From NCBI RefSeq assembly GCF_900478135.1, contig NZ_LS483470.1, forward strand, positions 3,247,001 to 3,311,000: a stretch of 64,000 bases of DNA, in the 5' to 3' direction. A program made the position numbers and the translations under genes. This document shows, in pieces, positions 7,504 to 17,000 of the stretch. The notes under the pieces are model-generated. The model saw only the letters and a program-made list of their open reading frames with translations. It had not been told where the DNA came from and made no database searches. Each line of letters begins with the position of its first letter. Position 1 is the first letter of the stretch. The stretch comes from Leminorella richardii (lineage in GTDB: Bacteria > Pseudomonadota > Gammaproteobacteria > Enterobacterales > Enterobacteriaceae).

Positions 7504-8877
7504 TCAGTAGGACGCCTTCGCTTTCTTAGTCAGCGCGTCTAATAGCTTTTCGTGAATGCCGCCAAAGCCGCCGTTGCTCATCACCAGAATGTTATCCCCC
7601 GGCTGGGCGCTGTTGGCAATCATGCTGACCAGCATGTCGACATCACCCGTCCAGTGAGCGGGCTGGATACAGGCGTCGGTGACGTCGGAAACCTGCCACG
7701 GAAGCGTAGATGGCTGAAGAATAAACACTTCATCGGCGCGGCCAAACGCGGGCGCCAGCTCATCTTTACTCACGCCCATTTTCATCGTGTTGGAGCGAGG
7801 CTCCAAAACCGCAAGAATGCGCGCAGTGCCGCCTACTTTGCTGCGCAGCGCTGCCAGCGTTGCCAGAATCGCTGTCGGATGGTGAGCAAAGTCGTCGTAC
7901 ACGGTGATACCGTTAACTTCGCCCTTCAACTCTAGGCGACGGCGGGCGTTAATAAACTGCCCCAGTGCTCGGCAGGCGTCTTCTGGCTTCACGCCAACGT
8001 GGCGCGCAGCAGCAACCGCCATCAGGCCGTTTTGCATATTGTGCTCGCCGACCAGCGACCAGTTCACCTCGCCAACCACTTCGTCGTTCAGCAGCACTTG
8101 GAAGTGGCTAGCGTCCGCCGACAGCTTGTTGGTCTGCCAAGGCTGCCCGACGCCGCTCATTTCCAGCTCGCTCCAGCAGCCCATGTTCAACACCTGCTTC
8201 AGGTTTACATCGCTTTCCGGCAGAATAATCTTGCCTTTTCCCGGCACCAGCCGCACCAAATGGTGGAACTGCTTTTGAATAGCGTGCAGATCTTCAAAGA
8301 TATCCGCATGATCAAACTCCAGATTGTTCAGCACCAGCGTGCGCGGGCAGTAGTGAACGAACTTGGAGCGCTTGTCAAAGAACGCTGTATCGTACTCGTC
8401 AGCCTCAATGACAAAGAAATCGCTGTCCCCCAGGCGGGCGGAAACGTCAAAATTCCCCGGTACGCCGCCAATGACAAAGCCCGGCTTATAGCCACAGCTT
8501 TCGAGGATCCACGCCACCATTCCGGCGGTGGTCGTTTTCCCGTGGGTTCCGGCAACGGCAATAACCCACCGCTGGTGCAGCACGTTGTCGTGTAACCACT
8601 GCGCACCCGACGCATAGGGCATCCCCTCTTCCAGTACGGCTTCAACGCAGGGGTTTCCCCGCCCCATCGCATTGCCCACAATCACCAGATCCGGGCGCGG
8701 CGTCAGCTGAGAGGGATCGTATCCCTGGATCAGGTCGATCCCCTGCTTTTCAAGCAGTGTGCTCATCGGCGGATAGACGTTGGCATCTGAGCCGGTAACC
8801 TGATGGCCCAGCGATCGGGCCAGCATGGCAATACCGCCCATAAACGTCCCGCAAATACCAAGAATATGAATATGCAT
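7504..8877 (-). CDS. mpl: UDP-MurNAc:L-Ala-gamma-D-Glu-meso-DAP ligase (murein recycling)
   Basis: Mpl attaches the recycled tripeptide directly to UDP-MurNAc in the cytoplasm, feeding recovered wall peptide back into peptidoglycan synthesis. The 457-residue length is that of the family. It begins MHIHILGICGTFMGG (a Rossmann-like UDP-binding start). The Mur-ligase P-loop GTHGKTTT is at residues 110-117. YDDFAHHPTAILATL in the C-terminal domain is the conserved Mur motif preceding the amino-acid binding lobe. It is divergent from fbp, as in E. coli. Confidence 0.96.
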   Translation of the reverse strand: MHIHILGICGTFMGGIAMLARSLGHQVTGSDANVYPPMSTLLEKQGIDLIQGYDPSQLTPRPDLVIVGNAMGRGNPCVEAVLEEGMPYASGAQWLHDNVLHQRWVIAVAGTHGKTTTAGMVAWILESCGYKPGFVIGGVPGNFDVSARLGDSDFFVIEADEYDTAFFDKRSKFVHYCPRTLVLNNLEFDHADIFEDLHAIQKQFHHLVRLVPGKGKIILPESDVNLKQVLNMGCWSELEMSGVGQPWQTNKLSADASHFQVLLNDEVVGEVNWSLVGEHNMQNGLMAVAAARHVGVKPEDACRALGQFINARRRLELKGEVNGITVYDDFAHHPTAILATLAALRSKVGGTARILAVLEPRSNTMKMGVSKDELAPAFGRADEVFILQPSTLPWQVSDVTDACIQPAHWTGDVDMLVSMIANSAQPGDNILVMSNGGFGGIHEKLLDALTKKAKASY

Positions 8878-9148
8878 TATATTTCCAGCGGTTGATGTAT
8901 CGAGTTAGCTCTCATTCTAACGCCTAAGTACAGAGGCTACAAAGGGAATAGCCTATCAATTTTCTTAACGTTTAGTTAAAATCTTCATGCTCTCTCTTTC
9001 AATGATTTTGCCGCATCTGCGCGAGCTCTGGTTCACCTCATCAGACATTGCGAGAAGGGAATGATTGAAAAATGCAGCCTTATTTACAGCGAGACGGTGC
9101 GGGTGCTTGCGCCTGCCGTCATACCTTTGGTCGATTCAGGAACCGTTC

Positions 9149-10156
9149 ATGAAAACGTTAGGCGAATTCATCGTCGAAAAGCAACAGGATTTTCCCCACG
9201 CTACGGGCGAACTGACTTCACTGCTCTCCGCCATCAAACTCGGCGCGAAAATTATCCACCGCGACATTAACAAGGCCGGTCTGGTCGATATCCTAGGCAC
9301 TAACGGCGTCTCCAACGTACAGGGTGAAGTCCAGATGAAGCTGGACCTGTACGCCAACGAGAAGCTAAAAGCAGCTCTGAAGGCACGCGGCGAAGTCGCC
9401 GGTATTGCGTCGGAAGAAGAAGACAATATTGTCATCTTTGAGGGCGAACGCGCCACTAACGCCAAATACGTCGTTCTGATGGATCCGCTAGACGGCTCCT
9501 CCAACATCGACGTTAACGTTTCTGTCGGCACCATTTTCTCTATTTACCGCCGCATTACGCCAATCGGCCAGCCGATTACCGAAGCAGACTTCCTACAGCC
9601 CGGTAATCGTCAGGTGGCAGCGGGCTACGTGGTGTACGGTTCGTCAACGATGCTGGTATATACCACCGGCGTTGGCGTCCACGCGTTCACCTATGACTCT
9701 TCCATCGGTGTGTTCTGCCTGTCTCACGAGAAGGTGCGTTTCCCTGCATCGGGTAACATGTACTCCATCAACGAAGGTAACTACATCAAGTTCCCGCTAG
9801 GCGTGAAAAAATACCTCAAGTACTGTCAAGAGCAGGATGAGGCAACCCAACGCCCCTACACCTCGCGCTATATCGGCTCGCTGGTTGCGGACTTCCATCG
9901 CAACCTGCTCAAGGGCGGCATTTATCTCTATCCAAGCACCGCGTCTCATCCTAAAGGTAAGCTTCGCCTGCTGTATGAGTGCAACCCGATGGCGTTCCTG
10001 GCCGAGCAGGCCGGCGGCCGCGCCAGCGACGGCTTCCGCCGCATTCTGGACATCATTCCAGACACGCTGCACCAGCGCATGCCTCTGTTTATTGGCACAG
10101 ACTCCATGGTCAAAGAGGCCGAACGCTTTATGCACGACTACCCCGATGAGCCGTAA
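9149..10156 (+). CDS. fbp: Fructose-1,6-bisphosphatase class I
   Basis: This is the gluconeogenic phosphatase converting fructose 1,6-bisphosphate to fructose 6-phosphate. From the ATG at 9149 it is 335 residues (E. coli 332), begins MKTLGEFIVEKQQDFPHATG, and is preceded by AGGAA; the extra 28 residues of the longer frame are unlike the family. The metal-binding MDPLDGSSNIDVN, the substrate-binding YIGSLVADFHRNLLKGGIY and the C-terminal CNPMAFLAEQAGG are all present. A strong terminator follows the gene. Confidence 0.97.
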   Translation: MKTLGEFIVEKQQDFPHATGELTSLLSAIKLGAKIIHRDINKAGLVDILGTNGVSNVQGEVQMKLDLYANEKLKAALKARGEVAGIASEEEDNIVIFEGERATNAKYVVLMDPLDGSSNIDVNVSVGTIFSIYRRITPIGQPITEADFLQPGNRQVAAGYVVYGSSTMLVYTTGVGVHAFTYDSSIGVFCLSHEKVRFPASGNMYSINEGNYIKFPLGVKKYLKYCQEQDEATQRPYTSRYIGSLVADFHRNLLKGGIYLYPSTASHPKGKLRLLYECNPMAFLAEQAGGRASDGFRRILDIIPDTLHQRMPLFIGTDSMVKEAERFMHDYPDEP

Positions 10157-10179
10157 TCGATAGGCATCACGCGTTAATA

Positions 10180-10214
10180 AGAGAGGGCAGCGTTCACGTT
10201 TGCCCTCTTTTTTA
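10180..10214 (+). terminator. Rho-independent terminator after fbp
   Basis: Stem AGAGGGCA (10182-10189) / TGCCCTCT (10201-10208) is followed by T residues to about 10213. Confidence 0.85.
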
Positions 10215-10292
10215 TATCTATCATCTTTTACATTTCAACGCCGCTCTCCTACTCTTCCTTATGACATAGCGAATCAATAAAAGGGAATCGCA

Positions 10293-11039
10293 ATGCTGGA
10301 ACACCTTCACTGGCTAGACGTCTTGATCATGACTGCTGGGATAACAGTCACCTACGTTATTTTTGGCATCACCGGTTTTGGCACCGCGCTGATTGCCGGT
10401 TCGCTGTTAGCCTTCTTTATTCCAGTGGATAGAATCGTTCCTATGCTGGCACTGCTCGACTGTTCAGCAGCAGTCGCCAACGTAGCTCGGGATCGTCACA
10501 GCGCCGTGCTGTCGGAAGTGAAGCGACTTGTACCGCTGATGATTTTAGGCAGTCTGGTGGGTGCCGCTGTTTTGCTGTACAGCGATCCCCAAAAGCTTCT
10601 TGTTTATCTGGCCGCATTCGTTATTGCCTATTCCCTTTATGCCCTGAGCGGCATAAAGCCCAGCGCGGAATTTACTCCCAGAGCGGTCTATCCCTTTGGC
10701 TTTATCGGCGGCATTTTCAGCGCCCTGTTTGGCAGCGGCGGCTTTATCTACGCGATTTATCTGTCAGGAAGGTTAAAAGACAATAGCGCTATCCGCGTAA
10801 CGCAAAGCACTATTATTGGCTTCAGCACGCTGACGCGCATCGTTATTTTCCTTCTGGCTGGAGTCTATACCGACCTTTCTTTACTGTTGCTGACCCTGAT
10901 TCTGCTGCCGGGCATGCTGATCGGCGTCTATATTGGCCGCCGAATAACTCTGGCGCTGTCTAGGGAGCACTTTCTCAAGATTGTTAACGTTATTGTGCTG
11001 CTGTCCGGCCTGTCTCTGCTGGTGAAGGCACTGGCTTAA
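10293..11039 (+). CDS. TauE/SafE-family membrane permease
   Basis: The 248-residue, very hydrophobic protein has about eight predicted membrane segments and two similar halves, typical of the TauE/SafE (DUF81) family of putative anion exporters (sulfite, sulfoacetate). Family-like features are the glycine-rich VIFGITGFGTALIAGSLLAFFIP near the N-terminus (positions ~22-44) and GGIFSALFGSGGF in the second half. It starts with ATG after AAAGGGAAT and stands alone between the fbp terminator and the ppa region. Substrate cannot be told from the sequence. Confidence 0.8.
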   Translation: MLEHLHWLDVLIMTAGITVTYVIFGITGFGTALIAGSLLAFFIPVDRIVPMLALLDCSAAVANVARDRHSAVLSEVKRLVPLMILGSLVGAAVLLYSDPQKLLVYLAAFVIAYSLYALSGIKPSAEFTPRAVYPFGFIGGIFSALFGSGGFIYAIYLSGRLKDNSAIRVTQSTIIGFSTLTRIVIFLLAGVYTDLSLLLLTLILLPGMLIGVYIGRRITLALSREHFLKIVNVIVLLSGLSLLVKALA

Positions 11040-11110
11040 CAAGGTTATTGTTTACATTTTAAAAACATTTATAATAAAAGTAAGTTACATATTCTCTGGG
11101 AGAAACCGCA

Positions 11111-11224
11111 ATGAACGGTGCGTGCAACAAAGGCGTCATCGCCTTAATTGCCTTCTGTGCCCTGTCTGGCATCGGCGGCGTAGTGATTGCCGGGCTACTG
11201 ATCTATATCCGAGCCACTCCTTAG
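11111..11224 (+). CDS. 37-residue predicted single-span membrane protein
   Basis: An ATG preceded by GGGAGAAACCGCA opens a 37-residue frame. The short polar start MNGACNKG is followed by about 25 uninterrupted hydrophobic/small residues and a short RATP tail. The composition is that of a single-pass membrane micropeptide. It occupies otherwise gene-free DNA between the TauE-like permease and the ppa promoter, and its ribosome-binding site is reasonable. I do not recognise a family. Absence of homology information keeps this at moderate confidence. Confidence 0.5.
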   Translation: MNGACNKGVIALIAFCALSGIGGVVIAGLLIYIRATP

Positions 11225-11304
11225 ACGGTCTCACTCGCTCAGCACTCGCGCGTCACTTTTCCGCTTAAAAAGCCCTTCGTTAGCCGTCCTTTGCCTGCAA
11301 AAAG

Positions 11305-11335
11305 TTGAAGATTCCCGCTTAGAGTCGGCTATAAT
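11305..11335 (+). promoter_or_regulatory. Putative sigma70 promoter of ppa
   Basis: TTGAAG (11305-11310) and a perfect TATAAT (11330-11335) lie upstream of ppa, separated by a slightly long 19-bp spacer. The predicted start would give a leader of about 35-40 nt. Confidence 0.5.
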
Positions 11336-11379
11336 GAGGGCACTTTTACACTTACGCTATTGAACAGAAGGAAAGAACG

Positions 11380-11910
11380 ATGAGCCTTAATTCCGTTCCG
11401 GCAGGTAAAGATCTGCCTGAAGATATCTACGTTGTTATTGAAATTCCGGCTAATGCCGATCCAATCAAGTACGAAGTGGATAAAGAAAGCGGCGCAATTT
11501 TTGTTGACCGCTTTATGTCAACCGCCATGTTCTATCCCTGCAACTACGGCTACATCAACCATACTCTGTCTCTGGATGGCGACCCGGTAGACGTTCTGGT
11601 TCCTACCCCGTATCCACTGCAGCCGGGCGTTGTTATCCGCTGCCGTCCGGTTGGCGTGTTGAAGATGACTGATGAAGCTGGCGAAGACGCCAAGCTGGTT
11701 GCTGTACCGCACAGCAAGCTGTCTAAAGACTACGATCATATTAAAGACGTTAACGATCTGCCTGAACTGCTGCGCGCCCAAATCGCCCACTTCTTTGAAC
11801 ACTACAAAGATCTGGAAAAGGGCAAGTGGGTAAAAGTAGAAGGCTGGGACAACGCCGAAGCCGCCAAGGCTGAAATCGTCGCCTCTTTCGAGCGCGCCAA
11901 GAAGAAGTAA
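11380..11910 (+). CDS. ppa: Inorganic pyrophosphatase
   Basis: This is the soluble, Mg-dependent family I pyrophosphatase that drives biosynthetic reactions by hydrolysing PPi. The 176-residue length equals E. coli PPase. The signature DGDPVDVLV with its three metal-binding aspartates is at about residues 66-74, and the active-site residues in YPCNYGYI and the K-rich SKLSKDYDHIKD are intact. AAGGAAAGA precedes the ATG. A terminator hairpin follows. Confidence 0.98.
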   Translation: MSLNSVPAGKDLPEDIYVVIEIPANADPIKYEVDKESGAIFVDRFMSTAMFYPCNYGYINHTLSLDGDPVDVLVPTPYPLQPGVVIRCRPVGVLKMTDEAGEDAKLVAVPHSKLSKDYDHIKDVNDLPELLRAQIAHFFEHYKDLEKGKWVKVEGWDNAEAAKAEIVASFERAKKK

Positions 11911-11938
11911 CGCCCTTCGCTGATATTGATGACATAGG

Positions 11939-11963
11939 CCCCGCTTTCGCGGGGTTTATTTTT
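11939..11963 (+). terminator. Rho-independent terminator after ppa
   Basis: CCCCGC (11939-11944) / GCGGGG (11949-11954) with a four-base loop is followed by TTTATTTTTT. Confidence 0.85.
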
Positions 11964-12032
11964 TGCGCTGCCTTTTTTCTCTCTGCGAAGGCGGCCTACA
12001 GCCCTCACCCTCTTCCAATAGCTCTAGCTCGA

Positions 12033-12260
12033 TCAGCCGCTCACAGCTTTAGAGGAGATGCCATCTACGGTTAAAATCAGCGCATGAAAATACGGGTTCT
12101 CGTGCTGGGAATCGATGCTAATTTGCCAGCCCGGTTCTGTTTTCTTATCATCTCTCGACTCCCATAGCGCCTGAAAAATATCGTCCTCAGCTTCGTCAAA
12201 ATTACCCGCGCCGTAGCAACGCTCAATGAGACGTAAGGGAAGCATGATGTAAATAACCAT
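12033..12260 (-). CDS. Small conserved-looking protein of unknown function
   Basis: The frame gives 75 residues from an ATG at 12260 (alternative ATG at 12245). The predicted protein is acidic and soluble: an N-terminal LPLRLIERCYG, an acidic DEAEDDIFQALWESRDDKK helix-like stretch, then WQISIDSQHENPYFHALIL, which reads like a beta-strand pair. Codon use resembles neighbouring genes and no larger ORF opposes it, but the ribosome-binding site is weak. I do not recognise the family and assign no function. Confidence 0.45.
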   Translation of the reverse strand: MVIYIMLPLRLIERCYGAGNFDEAEDDIFQALWESRDDKKTEPGWQISIDSQHENPYFHALILTVDGISSKAVSG

Positions 12261-12531
12261 TCTTTATCTCAATAGTTCCACTATTTTATTTTTATTCATC
12301 TCAGCCTATTTTCACACTAAGTATTAACGACGCTGAGTTCAATAAAAAAATAGATAACTCAATCAACTAAGTATTGGAGAAAAAATAAACAATAGAATTA
12401 TATATATTGAATATTATTTCATATGAATATAATTAATATATAAAATAAAAAGGCCGCTCTCAGATTTAGCTTAAGCCTTTCTGTATCTGGCACAGAGACT
12501 CTTCTAACAGAACACCATTCAGGGATTCACT

Positions 12532-13671
12532 ATGAAACAAACATGCCGTCTTCTGTTACTGCTAGTTGGCCTGCTGCCGTTAGCAATAGGCCTGCCTCAA
12601 GTACAGGCTGAGGATGATAATGCACAAGGCCACGGCAAATGCTATGTGGAAGGCTCTAGTCGCAATCATACCGTTGTGGTTAACCCTATCACGTTAAATA
12701 TTCCACTGGCTCACGTCGACACTCCTGTTGAAATATTTCGTACTGAAACGGCTTATGACTTTCCTCTCACAGATATTGATGTCGGCTGCAAGGCGTCAGA
12801 CCCGTATTTCGATAGTCGAACCGTCTACTTCATCAATTCAGCCGCCTCAAACATATTGAATACTCAATACTCAGGGGCAAAAGGTCAGGCATTGTTAAAA
12901 ACCACTGTACCTGGTATCAACTACACGGTGGAGCTTATATGCGACTACTGCGATCGAGATAGGAAAACCGTTGTTGGTCTGCACCTACTGGCTGGCTCTA
13001 ACTCCAAAAACACCTATCCAAGCCCTGATGACTGGTTCGCCTGGGAGAATTCTGACGCGATGTGGAAACTTCGGTTTCGCCTGTATCAGACGCCCGAGTT
13101 CAAGCCGCAAACAGGCGTATCTGAAGGCAGAGCGATCTCGGGGAAAATCGCTACCTGGCGCATTGGTGGAAGCGGTGAGCCAGAAATTTACTTTGTGGCT
13201 GATACCAGTTCTCTTCACTTTACCGTCACGGAACCGACCTGTGATGCCCACGTGCTGATATCAAACGGGAAAGAAATTTCAAACAACACGCTATCGCTAG
13301 GGGAATACTACACGTCTCAGGTCAAAAACAGCACTACGCCAGAAATTCCCTTTACCATTCGCGGTAAAGGCTGCTCCGCTTCGAAGATCAAAGTGAAGAT
13401 GGTTGCAGCCAACAGTTCGCCAAAGTCAAACCTCTTAGGGAAAACTAACGGCAGCGCATCAGGAGCTGGGGTTAAGGTGGTTTCAAAACTCGGAAGTGCC
13501 AATACGGTAATGATGCCGAATGGTACAAACTGGGTAATTAATAACTATCAGGATGACTGGTGGGCGCTGTCTCGCGACTTTTACTTTACAGCCCAGCTGC
13601 TTCCTGACGGTCAGCCGATTGCAGCAGGAAACTTCAGCGCTAAAGCAACCTTTACCTTTAACTACGAATAG
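12532..13671 (+). CDS. Orphan fimbrial adhesin-like secreted protein
   Basis: The 379-residue protein has a clear signal peptide ending VQA-ED around residue 26. It then has an N-terminal region with paired cysteines (KCYVEG ... VGCKA, ICDYCDRD) and a C-terminal pilin-like domain (EPTCDAHVLISNG ... IRGKGCSASKIKVKM, ending ATFTFNYE). A signal, a receptor-type domain and a pilin domain with two cysteines and a terminal beta-strand are the layout of chaperone-usher tip adhesins. No chaperone or usher gene is adjacent, so it must use a set encoded elsewhere or be a relic. The 270 bp upstream are A+T-rich, which suggests acquisition. Confidence 0.65.
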   Translation: MKQTCRLLLLLVGLLPLAIGLPQVQAEDDNAQGHGKCYVEGSSRNHTVVVNPITLNIPLAHVDTPVEIFRTETAYDFPLTDIDVGCKASDPYFDSRTVYFINSAASNILNTQYSGAKGQALLKTTVPGINYTVELICDYCDRDRKTVVGLHLLAGSNSKNTYPSPDDWFAWENSDAMWKLRFRLYQTPEFKPQTGVSEGRAISGKIATWRIGGSGEPEIYFVADTSSLHFTVTEPTCDAHVLISNGKEISNNTLSLGEYYTSQVKNSTTPEIPFTIRGKGCSASKIKVKMVAANSSPKSNLLGKTNGSASGAGVKVVSKLGSANTVMMPNGTNWVINNYQDDWWALSRDFYFTAQLLPDGQPIAAGNFSAKATFTFNYE

Positions 13672-13736
13672 CGAAAAGCCGGCAGCGGCTCTCTCCAGCC
13701 ACCGCCGCTTCAATTCAGTCGCGACGGTGGCACTGG

Positions 13737-14081
13737 TTACGTCTTCTCCCGGCTGATCCAGTCACCGCTGTCAATGCGCCGAAGGCCCTCCACAGAGTGC
13801 AGGTAAAGGTACATCCACGCGCTGCCGTAGGGCGTCTGAACCAGCTCACGCCTATAGTCTCGGGTATCATGCTTAAGGTCATCAAGCTCAGCCAGAATGG
13901 CTGAGTCAATGCGATACACTTCACAGTCAATCTCACCGTCGCCTTTAATCACCGCAGGGTAATGCCCCAGGTCATACAGCTCGTAGCCTGCAATGCGATA
14001 GTCACCCAGCCACTGGGCGTTAGTCATCCAGTGGCTGTTGCCTTGGCCTTTTCTTAAACTTCCATAAACAATGATTCGCAT
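13737..14081 (-). CDS. ytfP: Gamma-glutamylcyclotransferase-family protein YtfP
   Basis: The 114-residue protein has the YGSLRKGQGNSHWM substrate loop, the central acidic AELDDLKHD segment and TPYGSAWMYLYLHSVEG near the C-terminus, all typical of YtfP/GGCT-like proteins. Its enzymatic activity in bacteria is uncertain. The ATG at 14081 lies 2 bp past the tamB stop and the two genes are co-transcribed, as in E. coli; a TTG six bases upstream is a less likely start. Confidence 0.92.
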   Translation of the reverse strand: MRIIVYGSLRKGQGNSHWMTNAQWLGDYRIAGYELYDLGHYPAVIKGDGEIDCEVYRIDSAILAELDDLKHDTRDYRRELVQTPYGSAWMYLYLHSVEGLRRIDSGDWISREKT

Positions 14082-14083
14082 AA

Positions 14084-17000
14084 TCAAAACTCAAACTGAT
14101 AGAGCACGTCCAGCGCCTGATCGATACCGGATACCGCTTCCAGATAGAGCCGCGGCATCAGCCTGTAGCGCAGCGTCAACGTCGCCAGCGAGTCAAAGAT
14201 GCCCACGCCGTACTTCACCTGTAGCCCCGGCATAATATAGCCGCTGACTACTACAGAAGAGCTGTCGCCTACGCCCTGCGTATCTAGAGACAGGTTTTTG
14301 ACGCCAAAGGCCTCGCCGATTTGCCCCACCAGCTTGCCGCTCTTGGCGACACCCATCCCGATAAGCATTGACGTCATCATATCACTGTCACCACCGCCGC
14401 TGTCCAGCCCCTGCCCGCGCAGAAGGTAAGAGAGCGCAGCCTGCTGTGACATCGCTGGGTCAGAGAAAATCTCCACCTTGGGTTCGCTGGCAAGCCCGGT
14501 TACGCGCACGCCTGCGGTAACGTCGTTCTCGGTAGATTCCGGATTACGAATAGCCTCCAGATTCAGCAGCGGCTGATCCGCCGGTCCGGCAAACTGGATA
14601 ACGCCCTTGCGGATAATCAGATCCTGCCCGTAGGCGCGGAACTGGCCGCTCGGAATATTTACCTGACCGTTAAGCCCCAGCCCCTTCTTGTCCTGAGCAA
14701 CTTTCAAGTCTCCCTGCAGGCGAGCCTTCAACCCAAAGGCATTAATGGCCACGTTGTTACCGATGTGGATCGTCAGGTTGCTATTAATGGGGATTGACGC
14801 CGTTTTTGTCTGGATAGGCTGTCGTGAATTATCAAGCATCACTTCGTCAGACGACACGCCGGTTGCGGTCGCAGGAACCTCTTCCACGACGATACGCGCC
14901 CACGGAATGCTTACTGAACCGTTTAGCGTCAGCAGGCTCGGCGTGGCTTCAAAAACAATGTCCGGAGAAACGTCGAGCGAAACAGTGGGCGGCATAGAAA
15001 TGCGGATCCGATCGCCCTTGGCAGTGATAGCCGCTCGCCAGGCTTCTGGCCTACGCCAATCGGCACTGCCGCCCAGCGCCAGAGATCCCTTTTCTGTCTG
15101 AATGGTACCGTTCAGATCCGAGCTGGTGCCGTTGAAGTTCATCACCAGTTGACCTTCTTTCACCACAACCGGGGTCCACTGGGTATTCAGCCGCAGCCTA
15201 TCGAGAGCTAGCCGCCCCAAAATGCGCGGGCTCTGAGCCGTTCCCGCCAGCTTCAGATCGGCGTTCAGCATACCTTCCGCCTGCTCTTTCTTTTGCAACA
15301 CAGGCTGAAGCAGGGCGAGGGAGACGTTATTAATGCTAACTTGCCCAGAGAGTCCTCTGGCACCCTGAGGATCGCTCACCTGTACTTTGCCACTCAGGCT
15401 GCCGTTATTGGCGAGGCTCATCAGCCAGTTCAGTTCCGCACGGTTGCCCCGCGCCTGAGCGTCAAGAGTCAGGGTATTAAACGCGATCGGCATCCAGCGC
15501 CCAGATACCATCTGGTTAACCGAAACACCGTTGCCTTTAAGGGCGACTTTTGCCTGCGGCATACCGCCACCCGCACTCCAGCTTACATCGGCATTGCCGG
15601 TAAACACCCCCTTGGCCTTGGTTTCGCTCCCAAGCATCGGTGCCAGCATGGCTAAATCAAAGCGGTTAAGCACAATGCTGGCCTTACCGCTGGGACCTGC
15701 CTCTATAGTTTTTGGAATACAGATTTCCGCATTCGGATTACGCCAACAGTGGGCGCCAATAGACGCCGTCTGTTGGGCGTTGCGATAACCCAGCGCCACG
15801 TCCTGAGACGGGCGCCACTCGCCGACCGGTGTCATAAAGCGGGTGCTGCTCAGCGTGCCCTTCCAGCTTTCAGAGGCGCGGTTAAAACTACCGCTCAGCG
15901 TCAGCGCACCGGACACCGGTTCTCCGTTCACGTTTAGATGAAGCTGGTGCTGGCTTTCATTGCCGTTCGCATCCAGTGCCAGTTGGGAAATCCGCATATC
16001 ACCCTGTTTCAGCTCTTTCACTTTCAGGGAAAGCGTGCCCTTTATCTGAGCCGCTGACGTAACGTCACCGTTTAGCGCCACGTTGCCAATGTGCATATCC
16101 TGCCAGCCCAGGCCGTTGGCCGTCAGGTCTGCCAGCAGTTGAGGTGCTTTCGCACTGCCGCGAAGGCGCAAATTGCCCTTAGCCGTGCCGCTCAGCCCCG
16201 GCAGCATGCCGGTCAACTTCGGCGCGTTGATATCCGCATCGAGGTTCCAGATCTTTGCCAGTTCCCCTTTCGCCTTCACGCTGTTAGGCCCAAGCGCTAG
16301 CGTAAAGCTGGGAATGCTCCACTGGCCTGAATCGTTCCCCTTCAGCGCCCCCTGAATGCTCAGGCGGTTTTGCTTTACCTGACCGTTTAAATCGATTTCC
16401 GGCACCTCGAGCTGCCAGCTGCCGCCGTACAGGCTGCCTTTAGTCGACGCCTTTCCGTTTAGCGTCGCGGGCCATTCGGGCCACTGTTTAGCAGTATTGA
16501 TGCCGTCCACGTTCAGCTGAGCTCGCCAGCTAACGGCGTTACTCCAATCCGCCACGCCGTTCACTTCGGCCTTGCCCTGCAGCGCACTCAGTCGCAGGCG
16601 AGAAAGAGTAAACGCCCTTTCGTTCCCCTTGCCGTCAACCAGTAGGTCAGCAGGAGGAATATCTGTTCCCTCCACGGATGCTCGCAGAGAAAGAGCGTAG
16701 TCCAACGCCGATCCCGTCAGACGCAGCCGCGTATTGTTTACCCTGTAGTCGCCTTTTCCGCTAAGAGGCCACTGCACTTTAGAGCTTTCCAGCGTAAGGG
16801 AAACCGGCAACCCAGCAGTTGCCAGAGAGGTTTCTCCCTTTAGCGTCGCGCCAACTGGCCCTGACGCGTTAAGATCGACTGTTAACTGCCCCGTCACTTC
16901 ACCACCCAGCAGCAGCTTAACCTTTTCTCCTTTGAGAGTTGGCTCATTTACTGTGGCATTTAGCGTCAGGTTAACCGGCCAGCGTTCACTCATCGTAGCG

